In this document: positions 42,936 to 53,509 of the stretch, piece by piece
How positions within the stretch are numbered: the first letter of the stretch is position 1
Layout: the number at the start of each line of letters is the position of its first letter
DNA from: Bactrocera neohumeralis
Taxonomy: Eukaryota; Arthropoda; Insecta; Diptera; Tephritidae
Assembly: GCF_024586455.1 (NCBI RefSeq)
Contig: NC_065919.1
Span: forward strand, 17,292,017 to 17,356,016
Reading direction: 5' to 3'
Length of the DNA: 64,000 nt
Translations under genes and position numbers: made by a program
The notes under the pieces: model-generated
Told to the model about the DNA's origin: nothing
Databases searched by the model: none
What the model saw: the letters and a program-made list of their open reading frames with translations, nothing else

Positions 42936-43769
42936 CTAATGTTTAATTAGAAGGAAGTTTTAACAAAAAAAAAACAAATTTTTAAAACTCGCACCTGCAA
43001 ATGAGCAACAGTCATTATATATTTGCGAATACTTCCGTTTGCGCTTGTCGCCACAAATATTTAATTACTCGCACTTTTTTCTCCGAAGTGAACATAATTA
43101 CATTGCCCCCGGCCAAAGCCAATTTCCTAATTTCCACTGATTTGCGGTAAATTTGCGCATTTTGCAAAGCACAAAAAAAAAACCGCTGACAAAAAGGGCA
43201 AAAGCGCAATAACCGCAAACAAATACAAATATTTTAATTTCCAACTTCATGTAATTTACAAAAGTGTTATAATTTCCACACTAATTTGAGTGAACTCAAA
43301 CGGCGTTTGTGTGATTTTGGGGCTTCATTGCTCTGCTAAGCACATTTAATTTGAACTAATGCTAATGTATTTATTTAAATAAATACTTTTTAATCAAACA
43401 ACATAACTACTAAAAAATTAAATAAATGCACACAGGTATTCTAATCGATATGAACTTTTCAACTTTTTTATTTTTTTAGTTGTAAACGCGAGCTTACATA
43501 TTTTATTGAGCTTGTTTTTATACGAGTAGGTAGGTTGCCTTTTATATTTCGGGATTTGCCAGCCATAGTGGCAACTCACAAGTTTATCGTAAAAACATTT
43601 CCATTTTTATACATTTTATACATACACAGAACGTTTTGACATAGCTATTTGTGTGGTTTACAGTAACTTAAAATATTCTGCTCGACCAAAAAATAGAATG
43701 AAATCTCAATAATATTTTGCGATTATCTTTTACAACTTTCGACGTGGATAACTCGGCTATAGAGCTTAG
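42936..43769. other. Single-copy-like island
   Basis: AT-rich with A runs and GCAAAAG...AAACAAATACAAATATTTTAATTT sequences. No coding or transposon similarity seen. Confidence 0.45.
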
Positions 43770-43970
43770 TTAAATGTTTGACGACGAAGCTCTACCAAGA
43801 ACCAGTGCTTAACGATGGTATGGTTAATTCGATTTAGTTCGTAGATCACTCCCAGGCGAAATTCGTGAAGGTTATCAACAATCAATTGTTGTTTTGGAAG
43901 CTATTGATGCTGTGCGGAAGCTGATATTACAAGATCGTCCTATGACCTATCAGGAGATTGTCACAATTTT
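43770..43970 (+). mobile_element. Mariner transposase N-terminal fragment
   Basis: FDDEALPRTSA then SLPGEIREG, QQSIVVLEAIDAVRKLILQDRPMTYQEIVTIF (43880-43965). This fits the second helix-turn-helix of a mariner DNA-binding domain, where the usual form is GRP...V...NIDAVR-LI--DR-(V/M)TY-EIE. It is cut off by the minus-strand element that follows. Confidence 0.75.
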
Positions 43971-44715
43971 CGAAGTTCCCTACTTAAAAAAAAGCACAGA
44001 AACTTCAAATTTAATGGGGAATGTTTATTATCACTCGAAAGAACGTTTTTGAAGATTATCTCTTTGAAATGTTGGCCGCGGCTACGTCTTAGATGGTCCA
44101 TCCATTCAGTCCAATTTTTGATGATTCGTTCGAGCATTTCGACTGGTGATGTTGCGCTAGGGCCTGAATCGAAGCGGTATTGTCTGCCTAGACTTTACAC
44201 TTTATGTATGCCCACAGGAAAAAGTCTAACGGAGTGATATCATACGATCTTGGTTGTCAATCGTGCGGCCCAAAACGTGTCTTCTCCAGTTCCAGAAATG
44301 GGCCTCATCGCTGTACAACATTTGGCTCGAAAACGTCGAATCGTCTGGAGTCGTTCTATTTAAGACCTCGACGTAAAATGCGCCTAGTCGTTCCATACGT
44401 TAGTCCGAGTTGCTGCGAACGGCGTCGAATCAAGTCTCCACGGTCATATGTGCTCGTGTACTTTCTCATCCACGGCTGCTATATTTTCTTCGCAGCTTGC
44501 TAGACATAGCCCATTCCGTCGAATATTATCCAATAAGGAATGCTGGGTCTCAAGATAGGTGATTGTGTTGCGATTAGTACGCTTTGTGGGCCATTTGTGT
44601 TGGGTGAGCGAAGTGCGCGAAACCCATTCTTTACAGAACGTGAATTTTCATAATAAGGTTGAACGATTGGAAGCTTTCTTCAGTCGTAAGTCTTTCTATG
44701 ATGAAGTGCCAAACA
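43971..44715 (-). mobile_element. Mariner-superfamily element (group B), internally deleted
   Basis: Minus strand. At the right PYYENSRSVKN (about 44665-44630), then FRALR-like sequence and ETQHSLLDN form the N-terminal helix-turn-helix region. It continues IRRRSQQLGLTYGTT (about 44435-44390) and MYSDEAHFWN with the first catalytic Asp (about 44315). A deletion then joins to YDITPLDFFLWAYIKCKV (about 44240-44190), which holds the third Asp, and the end RRSRGQHFKEIIFKN-like segment near 44080-44045. The second Asp is deleted. The left end shares TTCGAAGTTCCCTACTT...AGCACAGAAACTTCAAAT with the 63.14-kb copy, so the element's own end is near 43965. Confidence 0.8.
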
Positions 44716-44924
44716 ATACTGAACAAAAATAACATGACAATTTGACATAAAAATTGGCTCAAAGGTAATCAAAAGTGCACACTATAGATCTTAATGGGGA
44801 ATAAGCTCTACTTTCTATATCGGAGTGCTACTAACCTGGGCTATATTAGCGCCGAATATGTTTCGTTTCAACGCTGTGCTCAGAAAATATGGTGAAACTA
44901 CTTATGTGTGTTTTGTTTCAATTT
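44716..44924. other. Short spacer
   Basis: No feature recognised. Confidence 0.35.
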
Positions 44925-45165
44925 AAAGCTCTTTTTCAACTGTTCCCGGCGGGTATGATATTAACTGCGCATGGGATTCGTCCGTAGAGGCGCATAGCTT
45001 GGCTAACTCGCTCACCTTTTCGTTGCCGAAAATGTTCCAAAATGACCGGCAACTCAAATTATGGATATGTTGAGTGACTTTCAGTGAGCTATCTGACAGG
45101 CTATGCGTGTACATATATGGTTGCTTTCTGTATATTTCCGTAGTTATTAAATAGAACTCCACAGG
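44925..45165 (-). mobile_element. LINE RNase H end, separate I-type family
   Basis: Minus strand reads NLSCRSFWNIFGNEKVSELAKLCASTDESHAQLI (about 45055-44955). GNEKVSELAK matches GNEKADELAK at the end of LINE RNase H domains, with the catalytic Asp replaced by Ser. The flanking residues differ from both the CKADELAR group and the 38.5-kb copy. A small relic of about 80 codons. Confidence 0.6.
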
Positions 45166-45699
45166 CCTTCTCTATGCCTAGTACTTCCACTTGGACATGC
45201 TAGTTGAGTTTGGTAGAGTGAGAGTGATGTGAAGAAAAACATGTTATTGAGTGTGCCAGATATTAAATCAATTTAAAAAGAGCTTTCCTTAGTATTGGGA
45301 CCATCCGATGTAGATATTTTGGACTTTGGCCCTGACCTTAAAGAGTTTATGTCGGCCAATACGTGTTATTAATGAAGATTGCCCACCCTTTTTTACTCTT
45401 ATGTCGGAAAGTACAGTAATATTATAGGTCTGAAATGCTGTTTAGTATGTTCATACTCTATTCTGGTTGCCCAGAGCTCATTAATTTATAAAAATTCTTT
45501 AACTGAATTCATTTATATATAATACATATCCAAAATACAAAAGTTTTCAAGAACCTAGGTACCGAATATGTGGACCCAGTGTGAGATATACAATTGAAAT
45601 TCAGACAGAATGGAGCAATACTTCCCTTAACCCTCGTATATCTAATATAAGTTAATGCATAAGTTATATAGACTATGTATATATGTATATATATATCTA
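45166..45699. other. Spacer, no recognised feature
   Basis: AT-rich. TATATATGTATATATATATC lies near 45677-45697. No motif assigned. Confidence 0.4.
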
Positions 45700-46140
45700 T
45701 AATTACTTAGATTTCGCTCATTGTTGTGGTACGATTCGTACTTTTCTTCAAAGCGGATTAGTTTCGCGAAAGATCTATTCATACGACGAACATTTTTTCG
45801 CAGAGCGCATTCTTTTGAGATCTGAGAACGGAAAACAGTCAGAGCGTGGAGCCAGATCTGGAGAATACGGTAGATGCGGATGGAGTTCGAAGTCCTGTTC
45901 ATGGATTTTTGCCATCATGCATTGTCTTGGTGAAACAACACTTTCTTTTTCACTATAGATTCATTCTTTATTACGCTTGAATATCTACAAACACTGCTGC
46001 GAGTCATCAACGCGCGGCACCCACTTTGCACAGAGCTTTCTCATACCCAAATATTCGTGAATGATTTATGGGAGTACGTAGAGCTTCACTTGAACTCAAT
46101 ACTCACTTTGTAAATGTAAATGTACTCCTCTCATCAGCAA
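45700..46140 (-). mobile_element. Mariner transposase, internally deleted, irritans-like
   Basis: Minus strand. The right part (46100-45985) aligns base by base with 57010-56900 of the 56.28-kb copy (CCCAAATATTCGTGAATGAT, GCACCCACTTTGCACAG, CGCTTGAATATCT), the end of the DNA-binding region. It then jumps to SEKEKVLFHQDNA-like sequence (about 45955-45915), which keeps the second catalytic Asp, followed by AKIHE, PYSPDLAPRSD-like sequence and FSDLKRM. MDETW with the first Asp lies in the deleted part. The C-terminus is degraded. Confidence 0.7.
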
Positions 46141-46894
46141 CCGCTAGTTTTTCCTGCTGGGTACATGTCATATCCACATTTCAATAAATAAATACCCACT
46201 CTGCATGCAAATATGCAGTTATTGTTATTGTTTATGTAAGCGTATAAGCCGAAAATAGTTATTTCATGAGTTTTGTCGCCTTAATACCCTACTCTATCGT
46301 TTGCATAACATGTGTTTTGTTATTGTTATTATTATATTTGTTTTTTGTTGTGTTTTGACATTTCTGCTTCGGAATTTAATTGCTAAGTTGCGCTGGCAGA
46401 TGTGCGGATTATTATTCCGTTATTATTACTTATATTTGTAAAAGTGTTTTTTGTTGTTCTATTCTAGTTGCCGATTAACATTTGTGCAACATGTGTATTG
46501 TTGTTTTTGTAATATATTGTAAATATTTGTCAGTATGAAATTTTTGTCTGGCCGCCACTACGTATGAGTGATAATTACTGCAAGTGTACAGTGGTGAGTT
46601 GAGCGAAAGAAATCAAGTCGCGCGTTGGTGTATGCAGTAAACATGTGTGTAAATGCATTTAAGCTGGTGATTAGTGTGCAACATCATTATGGGACAACTA
46701 ATTTATTGCATTTATTTCAGATTATAATTAGATGCTCACTAGCGTATTGAAAAAATTAAAATTATATAATTATGCTAAAATACATATAGTATATATATTG
46801 AATTTATCTGTAGCGTATATGCAATCCACCAATTTATATGGCAACTATATCATTTACTAATCTGATCGGCATAATATGTTAGGGAATTATTGTG
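46141..46894. other. Single-copy-like island
   Basis: Contains TTGTTATTGTTATTATTATATTTG (46318-46340) and GTTGTTCTATTCTAGTTGCCG. The stretch 46590-46670 has GAGTTGAGCGAAAGAAATCAAGTCGCGCG, leader-like in composition, but no promoter can be supported. Confidence 0.45.
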
Positions 46895-48100
46895 TTGTGT
46901 TATTGTCCTTCCAACGGAGTGGAGGTCTTTCTCTCCCTCTGCTTCCCTTGTCGGGTACTGCGTCGAATACTTTCAGAGCTGGAGTGTTTTCATCCATTCA
47001 GAGGACATGACTTAGCCAGCGTAGCCGCTATATCTTGATTCGGTGAACTACTTCAATTCGTACAGCTCATCGTTCCATCGACTGCGGTATTCGCCGTTGC
47101 CAATGCGCAAAGGACCATAAATCTTCCGCAGAGCCTTTCCCTCGAAAACTTGTAACGTCGACTCATCAGATATTGTCATCATCCATGCACCATATAACAG
47201 CCTGGAATAATGAGTGACTTTTACAGTTTGGTCTTTGTTCGTCGAGAGGGGAATTTACTTCTGAATTGCCTACTCAGTCCGAAGTAGCACCTGCTGCCAA
47301 GACCTTGTGATTGGTGCTAATACAAGTTCCAAGAGAGACGAAATTATCTACGACTTCGAAGCTGTGACAGTCGTGATGTGAAGTGGAAGCCAAGTCGCGA
47401 GTGCGACGACTGTTTGTTTGATGACAGGAGGTATTTCGTCTTGTCCTCGTTCACTACCAGACCCATTTGCTTTGCTTCCTTATCCATTCTGGAGAAAGCA
47501 GAACTAACGGCGCGGTTGTTGAGGCCAATGATATCAATACCATCGGCAAAAGCCAGCAGCTGTACATTCTTATAAAAGATTGTACCTGCTCGATTAAGTT
47601 CTGCAGCGCGAATTATTTTCTCCAGCAGCAGATTGAAGAAGTCGCACCAAAGGGAATCGCCTTGTCTGAAACCTCGTTTGGTATCGAACGGCTCGGAGGT
47701 GTCCTTCCCGATCCTCAGTTTAAACAGCCGTATGAGTTTTGCGAAGATACCAAATTCAGACATAATAGCGGCATAAAGGCTGCTCTTTTTCGTGGTGTCA
47801 AAAGCAGCTTTCGACGAAAAGGTGGTGTGTGTCGATCGTCTTTTCGTGGGTTGTTTCAAGATTTGGCGTATGGTCAGTTGTTGATTTTCCAGGCCCAAAG
47901 CCACACTGATCAATCAGTATGTTGACGGTGTGCTTTAATCTTTCACACAGTACGGTCGATAGAGACGTATATGCGATGTTGAGGAGGCTTATCCCATATT
48001 GTGGGATCTTTCTTTTTTGGATTAGACAGAGCACAGTTAAATTTCAATCGTCTGGCATGCTTTCGTCCGGCCACATTGTGAAATCCCCGTGACTGAAATC
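46895..48100 (-). mobile_element. RTE copy 5, RT to near the 3' end, YADD mutated to ADG
   Basis: Minus strand. From MPDDW (near 48055) it reads LLNIAYTSLSTVLCERLKHTVN, CGFGPGKSTTD, KAAFDTTKKSSLYAA, MSEFGIFAKLIRLFKLRIGKDTSEPFDTKRGFRQGDSLWCDFFN and KNVQLLAFADGIDIIG (about 47570-47525), LVVNEDKTKYLLSS, then the C-terminal segments to FDAVPD near 46950. It is the only copy with an undeleted palm, but the catalytic FADD is FADG, an A-to-G change in the second Asp codon. The frame stays open for 189 codons. The last about 90 bases of the family and its AAG tail are missing. 5'-truncated. Confidence 0.9.
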
Positions 48101-48290
48101 CCCTCACTCTACTAAATTCTCTTTGTACCTTCCCGAAACGGTGTCAAGAAACCCTATACCAATAGTTACGATTATTTTGTTATGCCAAGCCTGATGGTTT
48201 CTACAATAGTAAATATGTGTTGTTTCTTGTCTCTCGGCATGTCTACCAATTATTTAGTGACCTGTTAGCATCCTATTAGAGTTCTTGTGT
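48101..48290. other. Short spacer
   Basis: No feature recognised. Confidence 0.35.
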
Positions 48291-49050
48291 CAGGTTAGGT
48301 CTGGTCGTAGGGTTGATCCAGAATCGAGGGATCTCACTTAAACAGATTCTTCTCCTCTGTGTTACCCATAAACTCTTAATAGTGAATTACCAGATCCACA
48401 TAGAACGACGAAGCTTTCAACAAATTAATCAATCCCAGCCACTTCGGTAGGTTCTCCAAAGGTATGTTTATCTCAGTTTGCCAAAAGCCGGGCATTAGAG
48501 GAGAAAGTGGCAAGATGATTTCACCTCGCCCTCCTCTATACAGCTTTGGCAAAGAGCGTTCGACAAAATATTTGGACGCACCTTAAGTATATCAAATGGA
48601 CAGAACCACAACAATCGCGACGATATTGGCTTTGGTATGAGCCAGTTTTTCGGAGGACCTCTTACGGTTCACTCTGGGTGAGAAGATACTCTCAGTCGTA
48701 AAGGGTATGGTTGTTGACCTTCGCTTGCTGTGCTCACTGAGTGTGCAAAGGTCCAATGACAGGACACAACAAGACATCGGAAAACCGATTCACTTCCAAT
48801 TGGATAGAAATAGAGTAAGGGTACCCTTACTTAGCAAGCTCATCGGCTTTTTTGAAGCTATTGCTAATGATTTCATGCACTCCTTGACCACTTTTGGGCG
48901 TACAGTCAGCGAGCTCCAAGCCGGTATAGCCGCTCGGGTATGGTAGTGAATGCATATCTCTCTGAAGGAAGCTGTTCTTCGAAGAAGTACATCTTATGCG
49001 CCTTGATGGCCAGCTGAGTAAGTCAGGGATTGACTCCTCCGAAACTCAGC
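48291..49050 (-). mobile_element. LINE linker and 3' end with TTAGG-like terminus
   Basis: Minus strand. RNase H is badly degraded (about 49015-48830). CCVLSLDLCTLSEHSKRRSTTIPFT (about 48775-48700) and NRKRSSEKLAHTKANIV match the RW...SLFALSKA linker of the 33-kb copy. The left end has the CATTAGAGGAGAAAGTGG and CCACTTCGGTAGGTTCTCC blocks seen also in the 10.72-kb copy, and ends at CAGGTTAGGT (48291-48300). Confidence 0.65.
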
Positions 49051-49269
49051 TAAATTTATAACATGTTTGTCTATTAAATATCTATAAGTAACATGAAAGA
49101 TGCATGAAAATTCTCTCTATTCCGAAGTTCAAATGTAAGGTGTTGCCCGTTATGTCAAGCTCATATGCTGCACAGTTAGGAGAAATATCACAAAGCCGTG
49201 GAACGCTTTGCAGGTTTATCGTGAAATAGGATGTAAGATCCGTTAAAGCATTTGTTCATTACTTTTGAA

Positions 49270-49530
49270 GAAAACTTTAAAGATTTCTAAGTTCTTTGGC
49301 TATCTGTATGTATAAATATATTCGTTCGTGAATTAGTGTGATCTCGGCTTGTAAGACACTGCAGTGGTCTGGTATAAGGAAGGTGATTTTAGAATCTAAT
49401 TTTATGTCATTACCTCCCATAAGACTACTTAGTTCGGACTCATCCGTGTAGACGCTCATCTCTGCGTCCTTGTGCACCTCACTTCTTTCCCTCTCTCCTC
49501 TGGAAGGGACCGAATTTTAGCTTAATTCTA
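49270..49530 (-). mobile_element. LINE RNase H N-terminal piece
   Basis: Minus strand reads SVYTDESELSSLMGG (about 49455-49410), then KITFLIPDHCSVLQAEI (about 49390-49340). YTDES is YTDGS with the catalytic Asp kept; LQAE keeps the Glu. A separate RNase H start from the copy on its left, with about 220 unassigned bases between. Confidence 0.7.
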
Positions 49531-51045
49531 TAGGATTATGAAAAATTGGGTAGAAACGGGAACTTACTTAGTATTTTAAAATACCCCTTATTATGGTACA
49601 CGCGACTATTTGAGATGATCCGACTCTGTTGTCAGTTATATGTGAAGCTTACGGGTTCGAACTTTCTGCGTGATTGGTCTGAAAGCTGCTTCACATTTTT
49701 TAGGAGAGAATTGCTTAGTTCCCAAATATTCGAAAATGTCTGCGCTGGACTGCGAAAGTCACATCAGAGTTTTCTAGAACCACGGCGGGTTATAGTGACT
49801 TCATTTAAGGACTCACTAAGACATCACCATAATCGGAGATTAATATGGTGTGGTACAGTATAGACTAAAAGACACGATGAAAGAGAAAAAGGCGAAAAAT
49901 TAATAATGGGTGATCCTTCCATATTATAATAACCACTTTAATTAGGCTCAATTTTGAAAATCTACAAACTATGGGTGGAAATTAGTTTATGTACAGTATA
50001 CATCGGGCTCCCGGAAAATTTTATATAATTCCAGAATACGAAAACATTTTTTTCAGGAAAAATTATGAGCGTCAACAAAGCCTTACTTCCGACAAAACTA
50101 TTCAGCTGCAGTGCTACTGAGCGTGCGTTTCATACATAAAATTACCGACACACCGGGGCGTATGAGTAATGCGACATGGCAAATTTAAAGCGTCTAGCAA
50201 ATGAATCATTATAATTTGTCATCGACGTTGCAAAAATGGCATACGAACAAATTTCGTAAATACACACGCCGAAGCTTAATGATCGTGCTGCAGCAGCGGT
50301 ACTGCCTAATGGATGATTTGTGGCATAAGCACCTGAAAGTCGCAGGCAAAAAACGGCAACGAACAAAGGCTCGCTTGCAAAGTGGCGAAAAATGCATAGA
50401 AAGGCGTCATGAAAAAAATCGACACACACATTAGTGCATACACGCATACAAATATGAGTGTATATGAGCGCCTGTGTACAGCGTTGCATTCTACACACTA
50501 ATTGCTGCTTTTGAAGCCGCGCTTCGACAACGGCATCGGCAACGTTTTGAATTATGCGACATCGACTGCCACCCGCCTGTAAATTATGGCGCGTACAAGC
50601 GCGGCACAATCGCCATTGCGAAGAGTTGTTGTAAAAACGCATGAATGCATTACGCGGCCTGTAATTTGTTTTCTTCTGTGAGTATGCGTGACTGCTCGCG
50701 CCCCCCCCGTTTGCCGCCTACAACCGCGCCGTGGCCGCCAGTGTATTTGATTTATCTCTTCGGCCACTCTCTGGCAATGTTCGGCAGTATTGTTTGTGGT
50801 TGTTGTTGCTTTTTTGGCGTAGACTTTTGGCTCATATGTTAGCCATCTTATCGTACAACAAGCATTGCCGTTATTGTTATCCGTTGGATGGGTTGGTGGG
50901 GAGTGGAGCTATTAGTGGAGTGTTCGCTGGCTAATGTGTGCTGGTGTCGCCTTTTTCGGTTTTGAGGTTATACCGATGCGACCCATGCAACATTGGTGGA
51001 AATATAAGCGATTTCATGCCGAAAGTCTCTTCAAAAATACAATTT
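49531..51045. other. Spacer and single-copy-like island
   Basis: 49531-50080 has no similarity. 50090-50940 is GC-richer, with CGACAACGGCATCGGCAACG, a run of eight or more C at about 50700-50708, and GGTTGTTGTTGC near 50800. A 166-codon minus-strand frame at 50142-50642 overlaps others and has no family motif; I do not call it. Confidence 0.45.
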
Positions 51046-51049
51046 TTTT

Positions 51050-51205
51050 TTTTACAAGAACTAGATACCAATAGTTCAGTTTGTATGGCAGCTATGTGCT
51101 ATAGTTGTCCGATCTGTACCATTTTTTCCTCCATCCGTTCGTTCAGTTTCTATGGCAGCTATATGCCGGTCCACTATCGGCGCTGTGTTTGGGGCCCACC
51201 AGGTT
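51050..51205 (-). repeat. Partial copy of dispersed repeat 1, reverse orientation
   Basis: AGTTCAGTTTGTATGGCAGCTAT and GTTCAGTTTCTATGGCAGCTATATG, complements of the ATAGCTGCCATACAAACTGAAC module, about 70 bases apart, followed by GGTCCACTATCGGC. Two shortened modules. Confidence 0.75.
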
Positions 51206-51339
51206 AAAAACATTCCTAATAGAAGGAAGAAAACAGCATCGAATAGAAAAAGCAAGAACGAATGGAGGACGGAGTTGGTGAGGGTATATACTGTCCTGAG
51301 TTAGGCATAAGGCAGTATTTTAATTTGCCGGACGTACTA

Positions 51340-51985
51340 TATTTCGAGCAGAGGTCTTTGTTATTGGGAAGCCGCAGAGCTAGCCTTTTATGCACGAGCA
51401 GACAACTTCGGTGTTAACATTTACATGGACAACTAAGTAGATAACAAAGCTTTCGTTCGACTTCGTTTCGCATATCGGCCAGAAATGCCTTTGTAAGCGG
51501 AGTACAAGTGGATAGTGTTGCCAGAATCAAGCACCATCTCTTCAATTGGGTGCTAGGTCTCAAAGGCATCGGAGCCAATGAGATAGTGGACGAGATTGCC
51601 AAGACCATGGCTGTGATCATGTATTGTAGAACCCGTGCACCACAATAGAATGGATGCAAAACTGCAAAAGTCATTTTTAAAATGGAAAAATACAAAGTTT
51701 CTACGGACGCTCGGTAAAGGGGACTGTAGGAATATTGTTTGAACAGTCACTGGTCGCACTCTGGTGGCGACACACGTCTACAGAATGGAGCTGACAAATT
51801 GATGAGATTGCAGAAACTTTCAAGAGCGCAAAACACCAGGAAAACAATGGAGCAACTCTTGTGCATTTATCCCGCATTGGCAAGTTTACGCTTTAAGCAG
51901 TTGGGAGGATCACGGTATGAGGGATTAAAAAAGGTAGAATTAGTGAGACCGCAGGGATATCCAGTTTACTATGAAGTTTGTTACA
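51340..51985 (+). mobile_element. LINE RNase H and C-terminal domain
   Basis: Plus strand. FGVNIYMDNQ (about 51400-51430) holds the Asp of the (V/T)DSQ motif; LFNWVLGLKGIGANEIVDEIAKT (51540-51605) is the WVPGHxxIxGNExADELAK block, with the final Asp kept. Then KVSTDARGKGDCRNIV (about 51700-51740), MELT and RLQKLSRAQNTRKTMEQLLCIYPALASLRFKQLGGSRYEGL (51795-51920) match the C-terminal Cys region of the 28.25-kb copy. Several frame changes. Ends where a repeat-1 copy starts. Confidence 0.7.
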
Positions 51986-52200
51986 CCCGGTAAGGAACGC
52001 CGGAGGCCCCATATACACAAATGATACGCGAGACCAACGGAGTTGATTTAGACTTGTCTGTCTCTCTGTTCAACTGTTCATCTGTCTGTATATAAGCGAA
52101 CTAGTCGCTCAGTATTTGCCGATCTGAAATTTGAAGTAAGTTATTGCCCTAAGTTATTGTGAAATCTGCGAAGAAATTGTTCAGACTGTTATGCAAGTTC
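51985..52200 (+). repeat. Partial copy of dispersed repeat 1, 5' part
   Basis: GTTACACCCGGTAAGGAACGCCGGAGGCCCCATA, then GTTGATTTAGAC, TGTCTGTCTCTCTG, GTATATAAGCGAACTAGTCGCTCAG and TGTTCAGA, in the order of the 8.28-8.66-kb region. 3' end missing. Confidence 0.8.
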
Positions 52201-52204
52201 TAGG

Positions 52205-53485
52205 AAGAATCATTTTCTCTTCGTCTTTATTGGCATAGACACCGCTTATATAGTATGTGGTTATTGCCGAACTCATAACAGCGCGTCAATCGTTCTTCCT
52301 TTTTGATGTTTGGTGCCAATTGGAGATTTGAAGTGTAGCCAGGTCTTCTCCCCCTGGCCTTTCCAACGTTGTGGGGGTTTTCTTCTTCCTCTACTTCTTC
52401 CGGTGGGCACTGCGTCGAATACTCTTTCGCTTAACTATGTCAATATCGGGGTACGTCTGATACACCTCATCGTTCCATCGACTGCGGTATTCGTCGTTGC
52501 CAAAGGACCAAAAATTTTCCACAGAACCTTTCTCTCGAAAACTCGTAACGCCGACTCATCAGATGTTGTCATCGTCCATGCCTGTGCACCACTTAGCAGG
52601 ACGGGGATATGAGCGCGACTTGTAAAATTTGGTCTTTGTTAGGGAGGACCTAACTTTTCAATTGCCTACTAAATCCGAACAATCACCTGTTGGCAAGAGA
52701 TTGGATTTTTCGGTTAACGTTCTTGTTGGTATTAATGTTGGTTCCAAGATAGGGGAAATGATCTACGCCTTCGAAGCTAGGACTGTCAACAATGACGGGC
52801 GACTCATTTCGCGAATACGACGACTGTTTATTTGATGACAGGAGATATATCATCTCGCCCGATAAAGTGTCTACTTGTCTGAAACCTCGTTTGAGATCGA
52901 ACGGCTCGGAAATGTACTTTCCGATTACGATGGAGGTTTTGGTAGTGCTCAAAGTCAGTTTACACAGCCGTATTAGTTTTGCGGAGATACCAAATTCAGA
53001 CATCACCTCATAAAGGCAGCTCCTTATCGTGCTGCCAAAAGAAGTTTTAAAATCGACGTAGAGGTGGTTTATGTAGATTCTCTTTTCACGGGATTTGGCG
53101 CATGGTGAATATCTGGTCAGTTGTTGATTTTCCAGCCTTGAAGCAACTCTGATACTCCCTATTCTACAAAGAAGCTTATGCATGCTCCTTATCAGTTCTT
53201 CGCTGCCGTAGTTGAATAGCTTGGCCATTGGCAACACCGCTTTGTTGTTCTTCAGACGGGTAATTGCTATTCGAACTTCTTCACGGTCGAGCAATTGAAC
53301 GTCTGCTCCAACGCCATCGGATAGGCCATTCAGCAGGCTGGAGAAGTGTTTCCTCCATCATTTCTATGTATGTATGTATGCTTCTTAGAATTTTCGAGCA
53401 TTACCCCTGTCGCCTAGCTTGTCAAGGTCTTCGTACTCACGCATTCTGGCTTCTCTGTTTTTATAGCAAATGGAACAGGTTGTTT
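52205..53485 (-). mobile_element. RTE copy 6, main part
   Basis: Minus strand. REARMREYEDLDKLGDRGNARKF (about 53460-53390), REEVRIAITRLKNNKAV, FNYGSEELIRSMHKLLCRI, KSREKRIYINHLYVDFKTSFGST (motif A region), MSEFGISAKLIRLCKLTLS and EPFDLKRGFRQVDTLS (motif B). It then jumps to GEMIYLLSSNKQSS (about 52850), so YADD is deleted. The C-terminal part follows in other frames to the left end, where CATTTTCTCTTCGTCTTTATTGGC is the complement of the family's GCCAATAAAGACGAAGAGAA tail. An uninterrupted 203-codon frame spans 53294-52683. Continues beyond repeat 2 at 54.30 kb. Confidence 0.9.
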
Positions 53486-53509
53486 TGTCGGTTGTTTGTA
53501 AGTCCAACG

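Noticed and set aside
50142..50642. A 166-codon open frame on the minus strand
   Set aside because: Cys- and Arg-rich with no recognisable family, overlapped by four other frames, and spans CA/GT-type sequence.
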